From NCBI RefSeq assembly GCF_003859795.1, contig NZ_RQYI01000003.1, forward strand, positions 1-64,000: 64,000 bases of DNA, given 5' to 3'. Of the stretch, positions 32,784 through 42,150 are shown piece by piece. Numbering within the stretch: the first letter of the stretch is position 1; every line of letters begins with the position of its first letter. Position numbers and translations under genes: made by a program. The stretch comes from Alloprevotella sp. OH1205_COT-284. Its GTDB lineage: Bacteria > Bacteroidota > Bacteroidia > Bacteroidales > Bacteroidaceae. The notes below the pieces were generated by a model. The model was not told the origin of the DNA and searched no databases. It saw nothing but the letters and a program-made list of their open reading frames with translations.

Positions 32784-34364
32784 CTACTGATTTTCGCGTT
32801 CTTCTTTCATGTCGATCTCTTCGCCTTTGGCGTCGATGAATTTGTATTCGAGAAAAGCCAAACTTTGATTGGGAATGATTTTAATGCCCCAACCATAGTG
32901 GGCTTGCCAACGACGACGGAGAGAAACGAAGCCTTGATTGATGTAGGCGGCTACGAAAGGATGCACGTGAAGGTGGAATTTGCGAATACCTAAGTCTTCG
33001 GAAACCATGCGGATCTTTTTTTCGAGCGAGTCGGTGAAAAGGAAAGATGATTTGATCTTTCCCGTGCCTCCGCACGACGGACAGTCTTCTTCGATTTTGA
33101 CGTCCATGGCCGGACGCACACGCTGACGCGTGATTTGCATGAGGCCGAATTTGGACAGCGGAAGAATGTTGTGGCGGGCACGGTCTTTTTTCATGTTTTC
33201 GACCATGCGCTCGTAGAGCTTTTGGCGGTTTTCGGGGAGTGCCATGTCGATGAAATCGACCACGATGATGCCTCCCATGTCGCGCAGACGAAGCTGTCGT
33301 GCCAGTTCGTCGGCCGCCCCGAGATTGACGTCGAGGGCATTGACTTCTTGTCCTTCGGGACTTTTGCTGCGGTTGCCGGAGTTGATGTCTACAACGTGAA
33401 GGGCTTCGGTGTGCTCAATGATCATATAGGCGCCGTGCTTATAGGTGACGGTTCTGCCGAGCGACGATTTGATCTGCCGGGTGACGGAGAAATTGTCGAA
33501 AATCGGCACGCTGCCTTTGTAGAGCTTCACGACGTCTTTGCATTCGGGAGCGATGAGCGTGACATAGTCGCGCACTTCTTCAAACACCGATTTGTCATTG
33601 ATGTGAATGCTTTCGAACGAAGGGTTGAAAAGGTCGCGAAGAAGTCCGACCGTTCTGCTGGTCTCTTCATGAACAAGGGTGGCCTTGTCCTGAGGATCAC
33701 GGTTTTGGATCTTGGCAATGGCGCTTTCCCAACGTCCCACCAATATGCGGAGCTCTTGGTCGAGCTCTGCTACGCGTCGCCCCTCGGCCACGGTGCGTAT
33801 GATGACGCCGAAACCTTTGGGTTTGATGCTGTGAATGAGTTGTTTGAGGCGCGCTCTTTCTCCGTCGCTTTTGATTTTTGTCGAAACGCTGACTTTGTCG
33901 GTGAAAGGGATGAGCACGAGGTAGCGCCCGGCAAACGAGATTTCGCAAGAGAGGCGCGGCCCTTTGGTTGAGATGGGTTCTTTGACGATCTGCACCAATA
34001 CCTCCTGACCTTGTTTCACCGTGTTTTGGATCTGACCGTCTTTTTCGGTGTTGGGTTGTCGGGGCACTTTGTGGAGGGGGAGCGGTTTTCGCTTCCCGTC
34101 GCCGATAAGACCGAGGTAGTGTTCGAACTGCTTGTAGCGCACTCCCAAATCCAAATAGTGGAGGAAAGCGTCGCGTTCGTGTCCCACATTCACGAAGCAC
34201 GCATTGAGGCCGGGCATGATCTTGCGGATCTTGGCCAAATAAATGTTGCCCACAGAAAACTGCTCCGAACGCCCTTCTTTTTGGAACTCGACCAGACGTT
34301 TGTCTTCGAGCAGGGCGATCGAAATGTCATTCTTCCGGACATCTACGATTACTTCGCTTGTCAT
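32784..34364 (-). CDS. rng: Ribonuclease E/G family endoribonuclease
   Basis: A 526-aa enzyme of the RNase G type (no long C-terminal degradosome arm). It has an N-terminal S1 domain (GNIYLAKIRKIMPGLNACFVNVGHERDAFLHYLDLG), the catalytic core with VVDINSGNRS and GGIIVVDFIDM, and the Zn-link CPSCGGTG. It processes rRNA and mRNA. The start at 34364 gives MTSEVIVDVRKNDISIALLEDKRLVEF, the family N-terminus; an upstream ATG at 34397 is less likely. It ends in an acidic tail (DMKEERENQ). The genes for the 30-aa basic protein and HU lie upstream in the same direction. Confidence 0.92.
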   Translation of the reverse strand: MTSEVIVDVRKNDISIALLEDKRLVEFQKEGRSEQFSVGNIYLAKIRKIMPGLNACFVNVGHERDAFLHYLDLGVRYKQFEHYLGLIGDGKRKPLPLHKVPRQPNTEKDGQIQNTVKQGQEVLVQIVKEPISTKGPRLSCEISFAGRYLVLIPFTDKVSVSTKIKSDGERARLKQLIHSIKPKGFGVIIRTVAEGRRVAELDQELRILVGRWESAIAKIQNRDPQDKATLVHEETSRTVGLLRDLFNPSFESIHINDKSVFEEVRDYVTLIAPECKDVVKLYKGSVPIFDNFSVTRQIKSSLGRTVTYKHGAYMIIEHTEALHVVDINSGNRSKSPEGQEVNALDVNLGAADELARQLRLRDMGGIIVVDFIDMALPENRQKLYERMVENMKKDRARHNILPLSKFGLMQITRQRVRPAMDVKIEEDCPSCGGTGKIKSSFLFTDSLEKKIRMVSEDLGIRKFHLHVHPFVAAYINQGFVSLRRRWQAHYGWGIKIIPNQSLAFLEYKFIDAKGEEIDMKEERENQ

Positions 34365-34519
34365 GTGATCAGTGTTTATGGATTTTGGCGGCTCCAAAAT
34401 CCTGTTTTCTCGGAAGGGAAAACAAAATAGGGAGTAAACGGCCGTTTCTCTGAGGGGGCTTCGGAAAAATAAAGCAGTGACGCCTTCGCAAAGGGGTGAG
34501 GAGAAAGGCCTGTAAAGCG

Positions 34520-34580
34520 AAAAGTTAAAAGTCGAGGCTGTTTGCCATTGGCAAGAAGAGCACCGTGACTTTTAACTTTT
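34520..34580 (-). terminator. Long perfect hairpin after the 30-aa gene
   Basis: AAAAGTTAAAAGTC (34520-34533) pairs perfectly with GACTTTTAACTTTT (34567-34580). The 33-nt loop carries a small TTGCCA/TGGCAA hairpin. It lies 22 bp after the stop of the small basic gene, read on the minus strand. Confidence 0.6.
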
Positions 34581-34602
34581 CAGCCGTCAGCTGAGCCGTG
34601 GA

Positions 34603-34695
34603 TTACTTCTTGCTCTTGTGACGATTCTTGCGCAAACGCTTTTTGCGCTTGTGAGTGGACATCTTGTGTCTTTTCTTCTTCTTTCCGTTAGGCAT
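34603..34695 (-). CDS. 30-aa highly basic protein, candidate ribosomal protein
   Basis: The frame starts MPNGKKKKRHKMSTHKRKKR, ends NRHKSKK and is about 60% Lys, Arg and His. A protein of almost this form is present across Bacteroidetes genomes as I recall it, usually unannotated, and its composition fits a small rRNA-binding protein. It differs from the bTHX type (MGKGDxxTRRGKI). Assignment to a Bacteroidetes-specific large-subunit protein is possible, but I cannot verify it. It lies between the HU gene and rng, in the same direction, 111 bp after the HU stop and with its own hairpin downstream. Confidence 0.8.
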   Translation of the reverse strand: MPNGKKKKRHKMSTHKRKKRLRKNRHKSKK

Positions 34696-34806
34696 GGTTG
34701 AATAGGTTTAACTTATTAATAAACATGTATCTTTGGGTCATGCTCTTGGAGTGAGGTCGTTTGAAATGAAACTTGTCGGTCTGCCAAGAGCAACGACTTG
34801 CTGATT

Positions 34807-35082
34807 TTAGTTCTTGATTTTTGCAACAAATGTTTTGGCCGGCTTGAAAGCAGGGATGTTGTGCTCCGGAATGATGAGGGTGGTGTTCAATGAAATGTTG
34901 CGTGCGGTTTTTTGGGCGCGCTTTTTGAGGATGAAGCTGCCGAAGCCGCGCAAATAAACATTGTCACCACCGGCAAGAGAGTCTTTGACAGTTTCCATGA
35001 AAGCCTCAACAGATGCCAATACGGTGGCACTCTCGATACCGGTCTTCTTGGAGATCTCTTTTACAATATCTGCTTTAGTCAT
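34807..35082 (-). CDS. HU/IHF-family DNA-binding protein
   Basis: A 91-aa nucleoid protein. The start MTKADIVKEISKKTGIESATV, the loop VYLRGFGSFILKKRAQKTARNI and IIPEHNIPAFKPAKTFVAKI match HU/IHF proteins of Bacteroidetes. It bends and compacts DNA as a dimer in the nucleoid. It has a near-perfect promoter and may contribute to expression of the downstream small basic gene. It could in principle bind the hairpin-rich intergenic elements of this window, but that is speculation. Confidence 0.95.
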   Translation of the reverse strand: MTKADIVKEISKKTGIESATVLASVEAFMETVKDSLAGGDNVYLRGFGSFILKKRAQKTARNISLNTTLIIPEHNIPAFKPAKTFVAKIKN

Positions 35083-35132
35083 CTTATTGGTGATTTAGAG
35101 TTGTTTGAATGTCTTATGATTGGAATTGAATG

Positions 35133-35163
35133 CAAAGGTATAATTTTCAGTTGATTGCCACAA
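35133..35163 (-). promoter_or_regulatory. Promoter of the HU gene
   Basis: On the minus strand TTG (35163-35161), 20 bp, then TACCTTTG (35140-35133). The leader is about 45 nt. Confidence 0.7.
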
Positions 35164-35434
35164 GGCTTGTTGCGCTTTTTTGAACGTGATTTGTCACAAA
35201 TCGAAAAAAATGTGTCGTTCCTCCCCTTTGTGGAATTGAACTTGTCGAAATTTGCCAAGTCTGCCTGACAGCACGCCCATGCGGCAGGTGCGGCGGGTGA
35301 GTATCGGGAACAGGTCAAGAACATGTCGTGAGAATGTCGGAATCGGCTTCCGAAACACAGAATGCGAGCGAAACTTTCTTTGCTTTTATTCCCGTGTTTG
35401 CCGTTCCGAAGAGGAGGCGGTTGGCCGTTGGGGT

Positions 35435-35872
35435 TTAAGATTTGACGGCCATTTTTTCTACGCGCAGGATGTGTCGGCCGCCTTCGAAATCGGTGGCGAA
35501 AAATTCATCCATGATCGCTTCGGCTGTTGCGGTGTCGATGTAGCGTCCCGGCATGACCAATACGTTGGCGTCGTTGTGCAGACGGGTCATGCGGGCTATT
35601 TCGGGCATCCAAACGAGTGCCGCGCGGATGTGTTGATGCTTGTTGAGCGTCATTGAGATGCCCTCGCCGCTGCCGCAAATGGCAATGCCTCGGCGGCATT
35701 CGCCGTTTTTCATTCCCTCGGCCAAGGCGTGGGCATAGTCGGGATAGTCGCATGAGGCTTCGCTGTGAGTGCCGTAGTCTTTGAAGGAGATGCCTTTGCG
35801 CGAAAGGTAGTCTTTCACATATTGTTTGAGTTCAAACCCGGCGTGATCCGAGGCTAATCCTATGGTTTCCAT
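35435..35872 (-). CDS. rpiB: Ribose-5-phosphate isomerase B
   Basis: A 145-aa enzyme that interconverts ribulose 5-phosphate and ribose 5-phosphate. Motifs: LASDHAGFELK at the N-terminus (His/Asp substrate loop), GTHSEASCDYPDYA, the catalytic Cys in RRGIAICGSGEGISM, and the phosphate-binding RYIDTATAEAI near the end. Length matches the family. It lies 96 bp downstream of transketolase on the same strand, an obvious pairing for the non-oxidative pentose phosphate pathway, so co-transcription is likely. ATG 35872 gives METIGLASDHAG, the family start. The gap to the HU promoter (35164-35434) shows nothing clear. Confidence 0.94.
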   Translation of the reverse strand: METIGLASDHAGFELKQYVKDYLSRKGISFKDYGTHSEASCDYPDYAHALAEGMKNGECRRGIAICGSGEGISMTLNKHQHIRAALVWMPEIARMTRLHNDANVLVMPGRYIDTATAEAIMDEFFATDFEGGRHILRVEKMAVKS

Positions 35873-35968
35873 TGTGTCGATGAGTTTTGGAGAATTGAAA
35901 GAAGCAATGGATGGGCAGGGGTGCAAATCCATTGCTTCGCTGTGTGGTGTTGCTAAACGGAAAGGGGC

Positions 35969-37990
35969 TTATTCGGCAAGATAGGCTTTGACCTCCTTAT
36001 AGATGTTGTCGGGGGTGAAACCGAATTTTTCGTCCAACACGTTGAAAGGGGCACTGTGTCCGAAATGTTCGAGTCCGAAGATGCGTCCGGTGTCACCGGC
36101 CAATCCTTCGAAGATCACGGGAAGCCCTGCGGTGAGGAAGAATTTTTTGATGCCTTTCGGAAGCACCGATTCTCGATAGTCGGCGTCTTGGTTGCGGAAA
36201 AGTTGTTCGGACGGACAGCTGACTACACGTGCTTTGATGTTGTCTTGTTTCAACAGATCGGCGGCGGCCACGAGGGTAGACACTTCCGAACCGCTGGCTA
36301 CGAGCACCACATCGGGTTGTGCTTCGTGTACCACGACATAAGCCCCGCGGGCGGTTTGTGTGTAGTCCGTTCCCTCGGGCAGGTCTTTGATGTTTTGACG
36401 ACTGAATATCAGCGCGGTGGGTGTGTCGGTGTTTTCCATTGCCATGCGCCAGCATTGTGTGGCGTCGTGCACGTCGGCAGGGCGGAGCACACGCACGGAG
36501 TCGCGTCCGGAGTGGTTTTTGAGTTTCTCCATGAGGCGGATTTGCGCCTCTTGTTCGACGGGTTCATGGGTAGGTCCGTCTTCTCCCACGCGGAAAGCGT
36601 CGTGGCTCCACACGAATTTCACGGGCAGTTCCATGAGGGCGGCCATGCGTATGGCGGGTTTCATGTAGTCGGAGAATACGAAGAATGTGCCCATGGCCGT
36701 GATCATGCCGCCGTGGAGCGTGATGCCGATGCACACGCAGGCCATGGTCAGTTCGCTCACGCCGGCTTGCAGAAAACCTCCGGAGAAATCGTCGCGCCGT
36801 ATTTCGGTGGTGTGTGCGAGGAAACCGTCGGTTTTGTCGGAGTTGCAGAGGTCTGCAGACGAAACAATCATGTTTTTCACATGCTTCGAGAGCATGGAGA
36901 GGCATGCGGCCGAACCGTTGCGAGTGGGGCCGTCGGGCTTTTGTCGGATTTCGTCCCACGGGAGATCGGGCAGGCGTCCTGCCATCCAGTCGGCCAACTG
37001 TGCGGCTTTCTCCGGATTGGCCTCTGCCCATGCTTGTTCTTCGGCGCGACGTTGGCCGACGACGGATTTCAGTTCTTCGGCGCGTCGTGCATAGAGTTCT
37101 TTCACTTCGGGGCGGATGACGAACGGATCTTCGAGGTCGGCTCCGAGGTTGAGTATGGTGTTTTTGTAGGCATCTCCGCCGAGGGGTGCACCATGGGTGC
37201 GGCAGTCGCGTTCGTAGCTGCTGCCGTCGGCCTGTCGGGCTCCTTTACCCATGACGCAATGTCCGATGATGAGTGTCGGTCGTGCCGTTTCGGCGTTGGC
37301 TTCGCGGAGGGCTTTGCGAATTTGTTCGGGGTTGTTGCCGTCGATTTCGAGCACGTTCCAATTCCATGCACGATATTTCATGGCCGTGTCTTCCGAGATG
37401 ACGGCTGCCGTTTCGGTGGAGAGCTGTATTTCGTTGGCGTCGAAGAACATGATGAGGTTGTTCAGTCCCAAGTGTCCTGCGATGCGTCCTGCGCCTTGCG
37501 AAACTTCTTCTTGAATGCCTCCGTCGGAAATATAGGCGTAGATTTTTTCTTTCAGAAAGCCCGGATTTCCGGTACGGGCATAAAGTGCTTTTGCCGCAAT
37601 GGCCGCTCCGACGGCATAGGTGTGTCCCTGTCCGAGCGGGCCGCTGGTGTTCTCAATGCCGCGTTCGAAATTGACTTCGGGGTGTCCCGGTGTGACGGAG
37701 CCCCATTGGCGGAATGCTTTCAAGTCTTCGAGGGAGAACCGTCCGATGAGGGCGAGTTGCGAATAGAGCATCGGCGACATGTGTCCGGGGTCGAGGAAGA
37801 AGCGGTCGCGGCATTCCCACGTCGGACAATCGGGGTCGTAGGTGAGAAATTCGCTGTAAAGCACGTTGATGAAATCTGCGCCGCCCATGGAACCGCCGGG
37901 GTGTCCGGATTTTGCGCGTTCAACCATGCTGACCGCAAGAACACGGATGTTGTCGGCGGCAAGGTTGAGAAGTTGAGTGGAATTTTCCAT
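35969..37990 (-). CDS. tkt: Transketolase
   Basis: A 673-aa thiamine-diphosphate enzyme of the non-oxidative pentose phosphate pathway. Key segments: AKSGHPGGSMGGADFINVL, GPLGQGHTYAVGAAIAAK, ISDGGIQEEVSQGAGRIAGH (cofactor region, slightly divergent from the usual GDGxxxEG), and the C-terminal HDAFRVGEDGPTHEPVEQ and SGSEVSTLVAAADLL. It transfers two-carbon units between sugar phosphates. Length is normal. The ATG at 37990 fits the family; the extension upstream crosses the promoter. rpiB follows at once. Confidence 0.94.
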   Translation of the reverse strand: MENSTQLLNLAADNIRVLAVSMVERAKSGHPGGSMGGADFINVLYSEFLTYDPDCPTWECRDRFFLDPGHMSPMLYSQLALIGRFSLEDLKAFRQWGSVTPGHPEVNFERGIENTSGPLGQGHTYAVGAAIAAKALYARTGNPGFLKEKIYAYISDGGIQEEVSQGAGRIAGHLGLNNLIMFFDANEIQLSTETAAVISEDTAMKYRAWNWNVLEIDGNNPEQIRKALREANAETARPTLIIGHCVMGKGARQADGSSYERDCRTHGAPLGGDAYKNTILNLGADLEDPFVIRPEVKELYARRAEELKSVVGQRRAEEQAWAEANPEKAAQLADWMAGRLPDLPWDEIRQKPDGPTRNGSAACLSMLSKHVKNMIVSSADLCNSDKTDGFLAHTTEIRRDDFSGGFLQAGVSELTMACVCIGITLHGGMITAMGTFFVFSDYMKPAIRMAALMELPVKFVWSHDAFRVGEDGPTHEPVEQEAQIRLMEKLKNHSGRDSVRVLRPADVHDATQCWRMAMENTDTPTALIFSRQNIKDLPEGTDYTQTARGAYVVVHEAQPDVVLVASGSEVSTLVAAADLLKQDNIKARVVSCPSEQLFRNQDADYRESVLPKGIKKFFLTAGLPVIFEGLAGDTGRIFGLEHFGHSAPFNVLDEKFGFTPDNIYKEVKAYLAE

Positions 37991-38113
37991 AAGAAAAACA
38001 AGTCTGCTTGTCGAAAGCGTAGTGTTTGTTATGCTGTTTGGGTGTAGACACGTCAATAACGCAAAATACATGGCCGTTTTCGATATGTAATTTGCTGTGC
38101 GTCGTTCAAGAAG

Positions 38114-38144
38114 CAAAAGTACATATTTTTAAGCATTTAGCCAA
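38114..38144 (-). promoter_or_regulatory. Promoter of the tkt-rpiB unit
   Basis: On the minus strand TTG (38144-38142), 20 bp, then TACTTTTG (38121-38114). Confidence 0.65.
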
Positions 38145-38246
38145 GAGTTTGTCGGCTTTTTGAACAACGATGCGTTGAAAAAGACTTGCCGGCCGGAGAG
38201 CGAAGAGTGTTTGCCGGCGGCATTTCGGATACGGAAGGGCATCTTC

Positions 38247-39476
38247 TTACAGGCGTCCTTTCTCGTCGAGATAAGAGTCTTTGAAGCCGAGCAGATAGAG
38301 CACCCCGTCGAGTCCCATGGTGCGGATGCTTTGTCCGGCGTTGGCCGCGACGCGCGGTTTGGCATGAAAGGCGATGCCCAAACCGGCGGCGGCGAGCATG
38401 GGCAGATCGTTGGCACCGTCGCCCACGGCAATGGTTTGTGCAAGATCCACCTTTTCCACTTGTGCGATGAGTTTGAGCAATTCGGCTTTGCGCCGGCCGT
38501 CTACGATTTCTCCCAAATATCGACCGGTCAGACGGCCGTCGGCGTCTATTTCGAGTTCGTTGGCATAAACGTAGTCGATGCCGAACTTTTTGGCCAAATG
38601 ATGGCCGAAGAAGGTGAAGCCGCCACTGAGTATGGCAATTTTGTAGCCATAGCGTTTGAGCACATACATAAGTCGCTCCACGCCCTCTGTGACAGGGAGT
38701 TTTTCGGCAATTTCCCGCATGACTCCCGCGTCCAACCCTTTGAGCAGTGCCACGCGTTGCGTGAAGCTCTCCTTGAAGTCGATTTCGCCCTGCATCGCCC
38801 TTTCGGTGATGGCTTTCACCTCTGCGCCGACGCCGGCATATTCCGCCAATTCGTCGATGCACTCGGCTTGAATGAGGGTGGAGTCCATGTCGAAACAGAT
38901 GAGGCGGCGCATGCGGCGATACATGTCGTCGAATTGAAGGGAGCAGTCCATTTCGAGTTCCGAACTCAAACGCAGTAGTTTGGCTTGCAAGCCTTCGCGA
39001 GATTTGGGCGTGCCGCGGAGCGAAAACTCGACGCATGCCCTGACTTGGTCGGAACATTGTATGCGCGGCACTCGTCCCGTGAGGCGGTGTATGCCGTCGA
39101 TGTTCATCTCTTCTTCGGCCACCAAGCGGCTGACGGCTGCGATTTGTCTGGCTGTGAGGTGGCGCGCCAAAACGGTGAGAATAAAGCGGTTTTTGCCCTG
39201 TGCATTTACCCATTCGTCGTATTCTTCGGCTTCGATCGGCGAAAAACCGACGTGTACGCCCAATTCGGAGGCTTTGAACAACACTTCTTTCATGACGCGT
39301 CCGCCTGCTTCTTCGTCGGTTCGGATCAGAATGCCCAAGGACAGCGTGGAATGGATGTCGGCTTGTCCGATGTCGAGAATGTCGACGTCGTATTTGGCCA
39401 TGATGGCCATGAAACTTGCTGTCAGACCGGGACGATCTTCTCCCGTGATGCGAATGAGAATGAGTTCTTGCTGCAT
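38247..39476 (-). CDS. serB: Phosphoserine phosphatase with N-terminal ACT domains
   Basis: A 409-aa enzyme for the last step of serine synthesis. The N-terminal 190 residues hold two ACT-like regulatory domains (LILIRITGEDRPGLTASFMAIM and FILTVLARHLTARQIAAVSRLV). The HAD-superfamily phosphatase follows: DMDSTLIQ (nucleophile Asp), SGGFTFFG, and GDGANDLPMLAAAGLGIAF. Two-ACT SerB proteins occur in many Bacteroidetes. The start MQQELILIRITGEDRPG was chosen; an upstream frame extends into repeat-free leader sequence. Serine made here could feed serine palmitoyltransferase encoded 1.1 kb upstream. Confidence 0.93.
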   Translation of the reverse strand: MQQELILIRITGEDRPGLTASFMAIMAKYDVDILDIGQADIHSTLSLGILIRTDEEAGGRVMKEVLFKASELGVHVGFSPIEAEEYDEWVNAQGKNRFILTVLARHLTARQIAAVSRLVAEEEMNIDGIHRLTGRVPRIQCSDQVRACVEFSLRGTPKSREGLQAKLLRLSSELEMDCSLQFDDMYRRMRRLICFDMDSTLIQAECIDELAEYAGVGAEVKAITERAMQGEIDFKESFTQRVALLKGLDAGVMREIAEKLPVTEGVERLMYVLKRYGYKIAILSGGFTFFGHHLAKKFGIDYVYANELEIDADGRLTGRYLGEIVDGRRKAELLKLIAQVEKVDLAQTIAVGDGANDLPMLAAAGLGIAFHAKPRVAANAGQSIRTMGLDGVLYLLGFKDSYLDEKGRL

Positions 39477-39900
39477 GGAAAAACGAGTTGTGGAAAAGGG
39501 AAAAACAAACCGCTTTCGGGCTTGTCGGGCAAGGCTCGTCCGACCGGATACCCTAAAATATGGCGCGGCAATCGGGCGGTATGCCTTTCTTTTTGAACAT
39601 TTGAAGATGAAGACAAAAAGAAAAACCGAAGAGCGCGAATATAGAAAGATTTGCACAAACGGCCAAACTTTCGAGAACTATTTGCCGTTTTTTTCGTGTG
39701 TGGTTGCAGTGAGGGGTGAGGCGGTGCGCGGGATGACGACAAGATCGGAGGGCACGTTTCGCTACGCATTTGTCAAAATAAACCGTGCAACGCTCTTCCA
39801 AAACCATACCCTTTCGAGGGCTTCTTTTCTCATCAAACGCTCCGCCCTCCTGCTGTCATGGCAACTGCCGTGGCGTTTTCGATGAAACCGCCCGTTTTCG
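39477..39900. other. Intergenic leader of serB without recognisable gene
   Basis: Open frames in this stretch are extensions of the serB frame or short shadows. No clear TAnnTTTG box was found. Its only notable feature is that it borders element copy B. Confidence 0.45.
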
Positions 39901-40295
39901 ACGTTTTCTCTCCCTGTTTTTTTGTTTTTGCCGTTTTGCCTTCGCTAAAATGATTATCTCTTTGAAGATGAGAGTGTTTCTTGCGAAGGCAAGTGAAGGC
40001 AAACGCTCTGTCGATTTTGCGAGTGCTTGAAAATCAACGTAATACGGTGAAGGCAAAACGAGGGGTTTGCCTTCACCTCCTTTCACCATTGCGGTGCGAA
40101 GAACGGCCATTTGCGAGCCGGTGAAGGCAAAAAATCGCGTCAATCTGTTGGATTTCAGTGCGTTGTGAACGTTGTTTTTAATTTGCCTTCACTTGCCTTC
40201 GCTAAAAACGGGTTGATAATCATGCGTTTATCTCGTTTTGCGAAGGCAGTGAAAGCAAAATGTAATGACAAGGAGCGCGCGCGTGCGCGCGAGAG
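39901..40295 (-). repeat. Structured dispersed element, copy B (inverted)
   Basis: This is copy A in reverse: hairpin 3 at 39933-40003 (37-bp centre 39946-39982), a middle module at 40045-40132 with GAGGTGAAGGCAAA half sites, hairpin 1 at 40182-40260 (37-bp centre 40203-40239), and the alternating CG-rich tract at 40275-40295. Centres of the outer hairpins are 257 bp apart. Its left end shares GCGGTTTCATCGAA, read in reverse, with copy A. The centres differ in sequence from copies A and C, yet lengths are identical. Confidence 0.9.
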
Positions 40296-40329
40296 CGGTC
40301 GATTTTCCGAATTGTCAGGAGGCGGAATT

Positions 40330-40392
40330 TTCTACCTCTGAGTTAGAAATTTTTACTTCAAGGGTAGAGATTTCCGGCTCTGAGGCAGTTGT
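40330..40392. repeat. 21-bp tandem array beside element copy B
   Basis: Units at 40330-40350, 40351-40371 and a decayed 40372-40392. The first begins TTCTACCTC and ends TTAGAAAT. The array lies on the side of the CG-rich tract, as in copy A. Confidence 0.8.
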
Positions 40393-40527
40393 ATCCGTCT
40401 GCCTCGTTCGGTGAAGGGGACGTTCGCCGTCGAATGTGTTTTTTATCTCTGCGCCAATTCCGGTTTTGCGAAATGTCACTTGCCGGCAAATGTGGGCATG
40501 GGCTGCCGTTCGCGTCCGATGACAAGA

Positions 40528-40569
40528 GAAATCCGACACGTTCATCGGCAATGAAGCGTGTCGGATTTC
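40528..40569 (-). terminator. Terminator of the serine palmitoyltransferase gene
   Basis: GAAATCCGACACG (40528-40540) pairs perfectly with CGTGTCGGATTTC (40557-40569), 37 bp after the stop on the minus strand. Confidence 0.8.
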
Positions 40570-40606
40570 TTTGTGAAGTCTGTGCGGGCGTCGTGTGGCC
40601 GCCTGC

Positions 40607-41794
40607 TTATTTGAGTATCTCCAATTTGCGGAACACGCCGACGAGTGCCGCTACGGCGCGGTCGACTTGTTCGTGTGTGTGGTTGGCCATGAGGGCAATG
40701 CGCACGAGGGTGTCTGTCGGGTGGCAGGCAGGGGGCACAACGGGGTTGATAAACACGCCGGCTTCAAAAGCCATGGCTGTTGCGGCAAATGTTTTCTCCA
40801 AGTCGCGCACATAGAGGGGAATGATCGGGCTTTCGGTGTCGCCGATTTCAAAACCCTCTTCCTTGAAGCGTTTGAGGGCATAGTTCGTCACTTCCCACAG
40901 GGCTTCGATGCGTTCGGGCTCGCGTTGAATGATGCGCAGGGCTTCAAGGGCAGAGGCCGTTGAGGCCGGCGAATTGGAAGCCGAGAAGATGTAGGTGCGT
41001 GCCGTGTGGCGGAGGTAGTCGATGATGGTGCGGTCGGCGGCAATGAAGCCTCCGATGGCAGCCAAGCTCTTGGAGAAGGTGCCCATGATGAGATCCACCT
41101 CGTCGGTCAAGCCGAAATGATCGCAGACTCCGCGACCTTGTCGTCCGAACACGCCGATGCCGTGTGCCTCATCGACCATGACGGTGGCGCCGTATTTGTG
41201 TTTCAGTTCGATAATGGCAGGCAGGTTGCACAAATCTCCTTCCATCGAAAAAACACCGTCTACAACGATGAGTTTGAGGGCTTCGGGGTTGCACTTTTGG
41301 AGCTTGGCCTCCAAGTCTGCCATGTCGTTGTGTTTGTAGCGAAGTTGTTTGGCCATCGACAAGCGGCGTCCGTCCACGATCGAGGCGTGGTCGCGGTCGT
41401 CGCAGATCACATAGTCGTGAGGGCCGAGCAGGGCGGGAATGACACCGCTGTTCACGGTGAAGCCCGTGGAGAAACAGAGGGATTCTTCTTTGCCCACGAA
41501 TTCTGCCAATTCTTTTTCCAACTGCACGTGCAGGTCAAGCGTGCCGTTGAGGAAACGGCTTCCGGCGCAGCCCGATCCGTAGCGGCGCATGGCTTCAACT
41601 CCGGCCTCGATGACACGATCGTCGCCGGTCAGTCCGGTGTAAGCATTGGAGCCCAACATGATCACATGGTGGCCGTCCATTTCTACTTCTGTGCCTTGCT
41701 TGCCTTCGATTTCTCGGAAGTAGGGGTAAAGGCCTTTTGCTCTGACCTCGTTGGGGAGGGTGTACTTTGATAAGCGTTCGCGAAGAATATCCAT
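40607..41794 (-). CDS. spt: Serine palmitoyltransferase (alpha-oxoamine synthase family)
   Basis: A 395-aa PLP enzyme. The PLP lysine lies in GTFSKSLAAIGG; YGSGCAGSRFLNGT, FSTGFTVNSGVI and DEAHGIGVFG are the usual active-site segments. Its length and sequence resemble the Bacteroides and Porphyromonas enzymes shown to make 3-ketodihydrosphingosine. KBL and BioF paralogues have the same fold, but the opening MDILRERLSKYTLPNEVRAKGLYPYFREIEG and the absence of a Tdh neighbour favour Spt. It condenses serine with a fatty acyl-CoA at the inner membrane face. The divergent gene encodes a lipid kinase, supporting a sphingolipid role. Confidence 0.82.
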   Translation of the reverse strand: MDILRERLSKYTLPNEVRAKGLYPYFREIEGKQGTEVEMDGHHVIMLGSNAYTGLTGDDRVIEAGVEAMRRYGSGCAGSRFLNGTLDLHVQLEKELAEFVGKEESLCFSTGFTVNSGVIPALLGPHDYVICDDRDHASIVDGRRLSMAKQLRYKHNDMADLEAKLQKCNPEALKLIVVDGVFSMEGDLCNLPAIIELKHKYGATVMVDEAHGIGVFGRQGRGVCDHFGLTDEVDLIMGTFSKSLAAIGGFIAADRTIIDYLRHTARTYIFSASNSPASTASALEALRIIQREPERIEALWEVTNYALKRFKEEGFEIGDTESPIIPLYVRDLEKTFAATAMAFEAGVFINPVVPPACHPTDTLVRIALMANHTHEQVDRAVAALVGVFRKLEILK

Positions 41795-41899
41795 GATGAG
41801 TGTAAACAAACAGCCAAGGTGCAAAGAAACGGCGGAGCGCCATTCCCGAAAAATGATTTTCGTGCCCTGCTGTTGAGTGATATTGATGTATTCAGCGGA

Positions 41900-42011
41900 C
41901 AAAGTTACACAATTCCCCAAAGAAGTGTGCATTTAATCAATATTTTTTTGCAGTCGCTCGGATTTTGTATTCTCGTTTTGCTGTGTCAATATAAACTTTC
42001 TGCTAAATTTG
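41900..42011. promoter_or_regulatory. Divergent promoter region between spt and the lipid kinase
   Basis: On the minus strand TAACTTTG (41907-41900) could serve spt. On the plus strand TTTG (41977-41980) and TAAATTTG (42004-42011), 23 bp apart, could serve the kinase, with a leader of about 135 nt. The rest of the 356-bp gap (41795-42150) holds nothing else clear. Confidence 0.5.
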
Positions 42012-42150
42012 CAATGTTTTCGGCCGTCTGAGAGAATTTCCGCGAGAAGTCTGCGATCGGGAGACCGAAGCCTATCACTTGAAAATGCAGCCGAACGTGC
42101 AGTGCCGGAAGCGATGCTGCGGCCGATTCGAGCTTTGAAACAACAACGCT

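Noticed and set aside
36056-38047. 663-aa open frame on the plus strand
   Set aside because: It is antisense to transketolase and rich in Cys, Phe and Gly in a way typical of reversed coding sequence.
41900-41921. Full promoter for spt with -33 TTTG at 41921-41918
   Set aside because: The spacing to TAACTTTG is only 10 bp, far from the usual 19-21, so only the -7 box is kept as a candidate.
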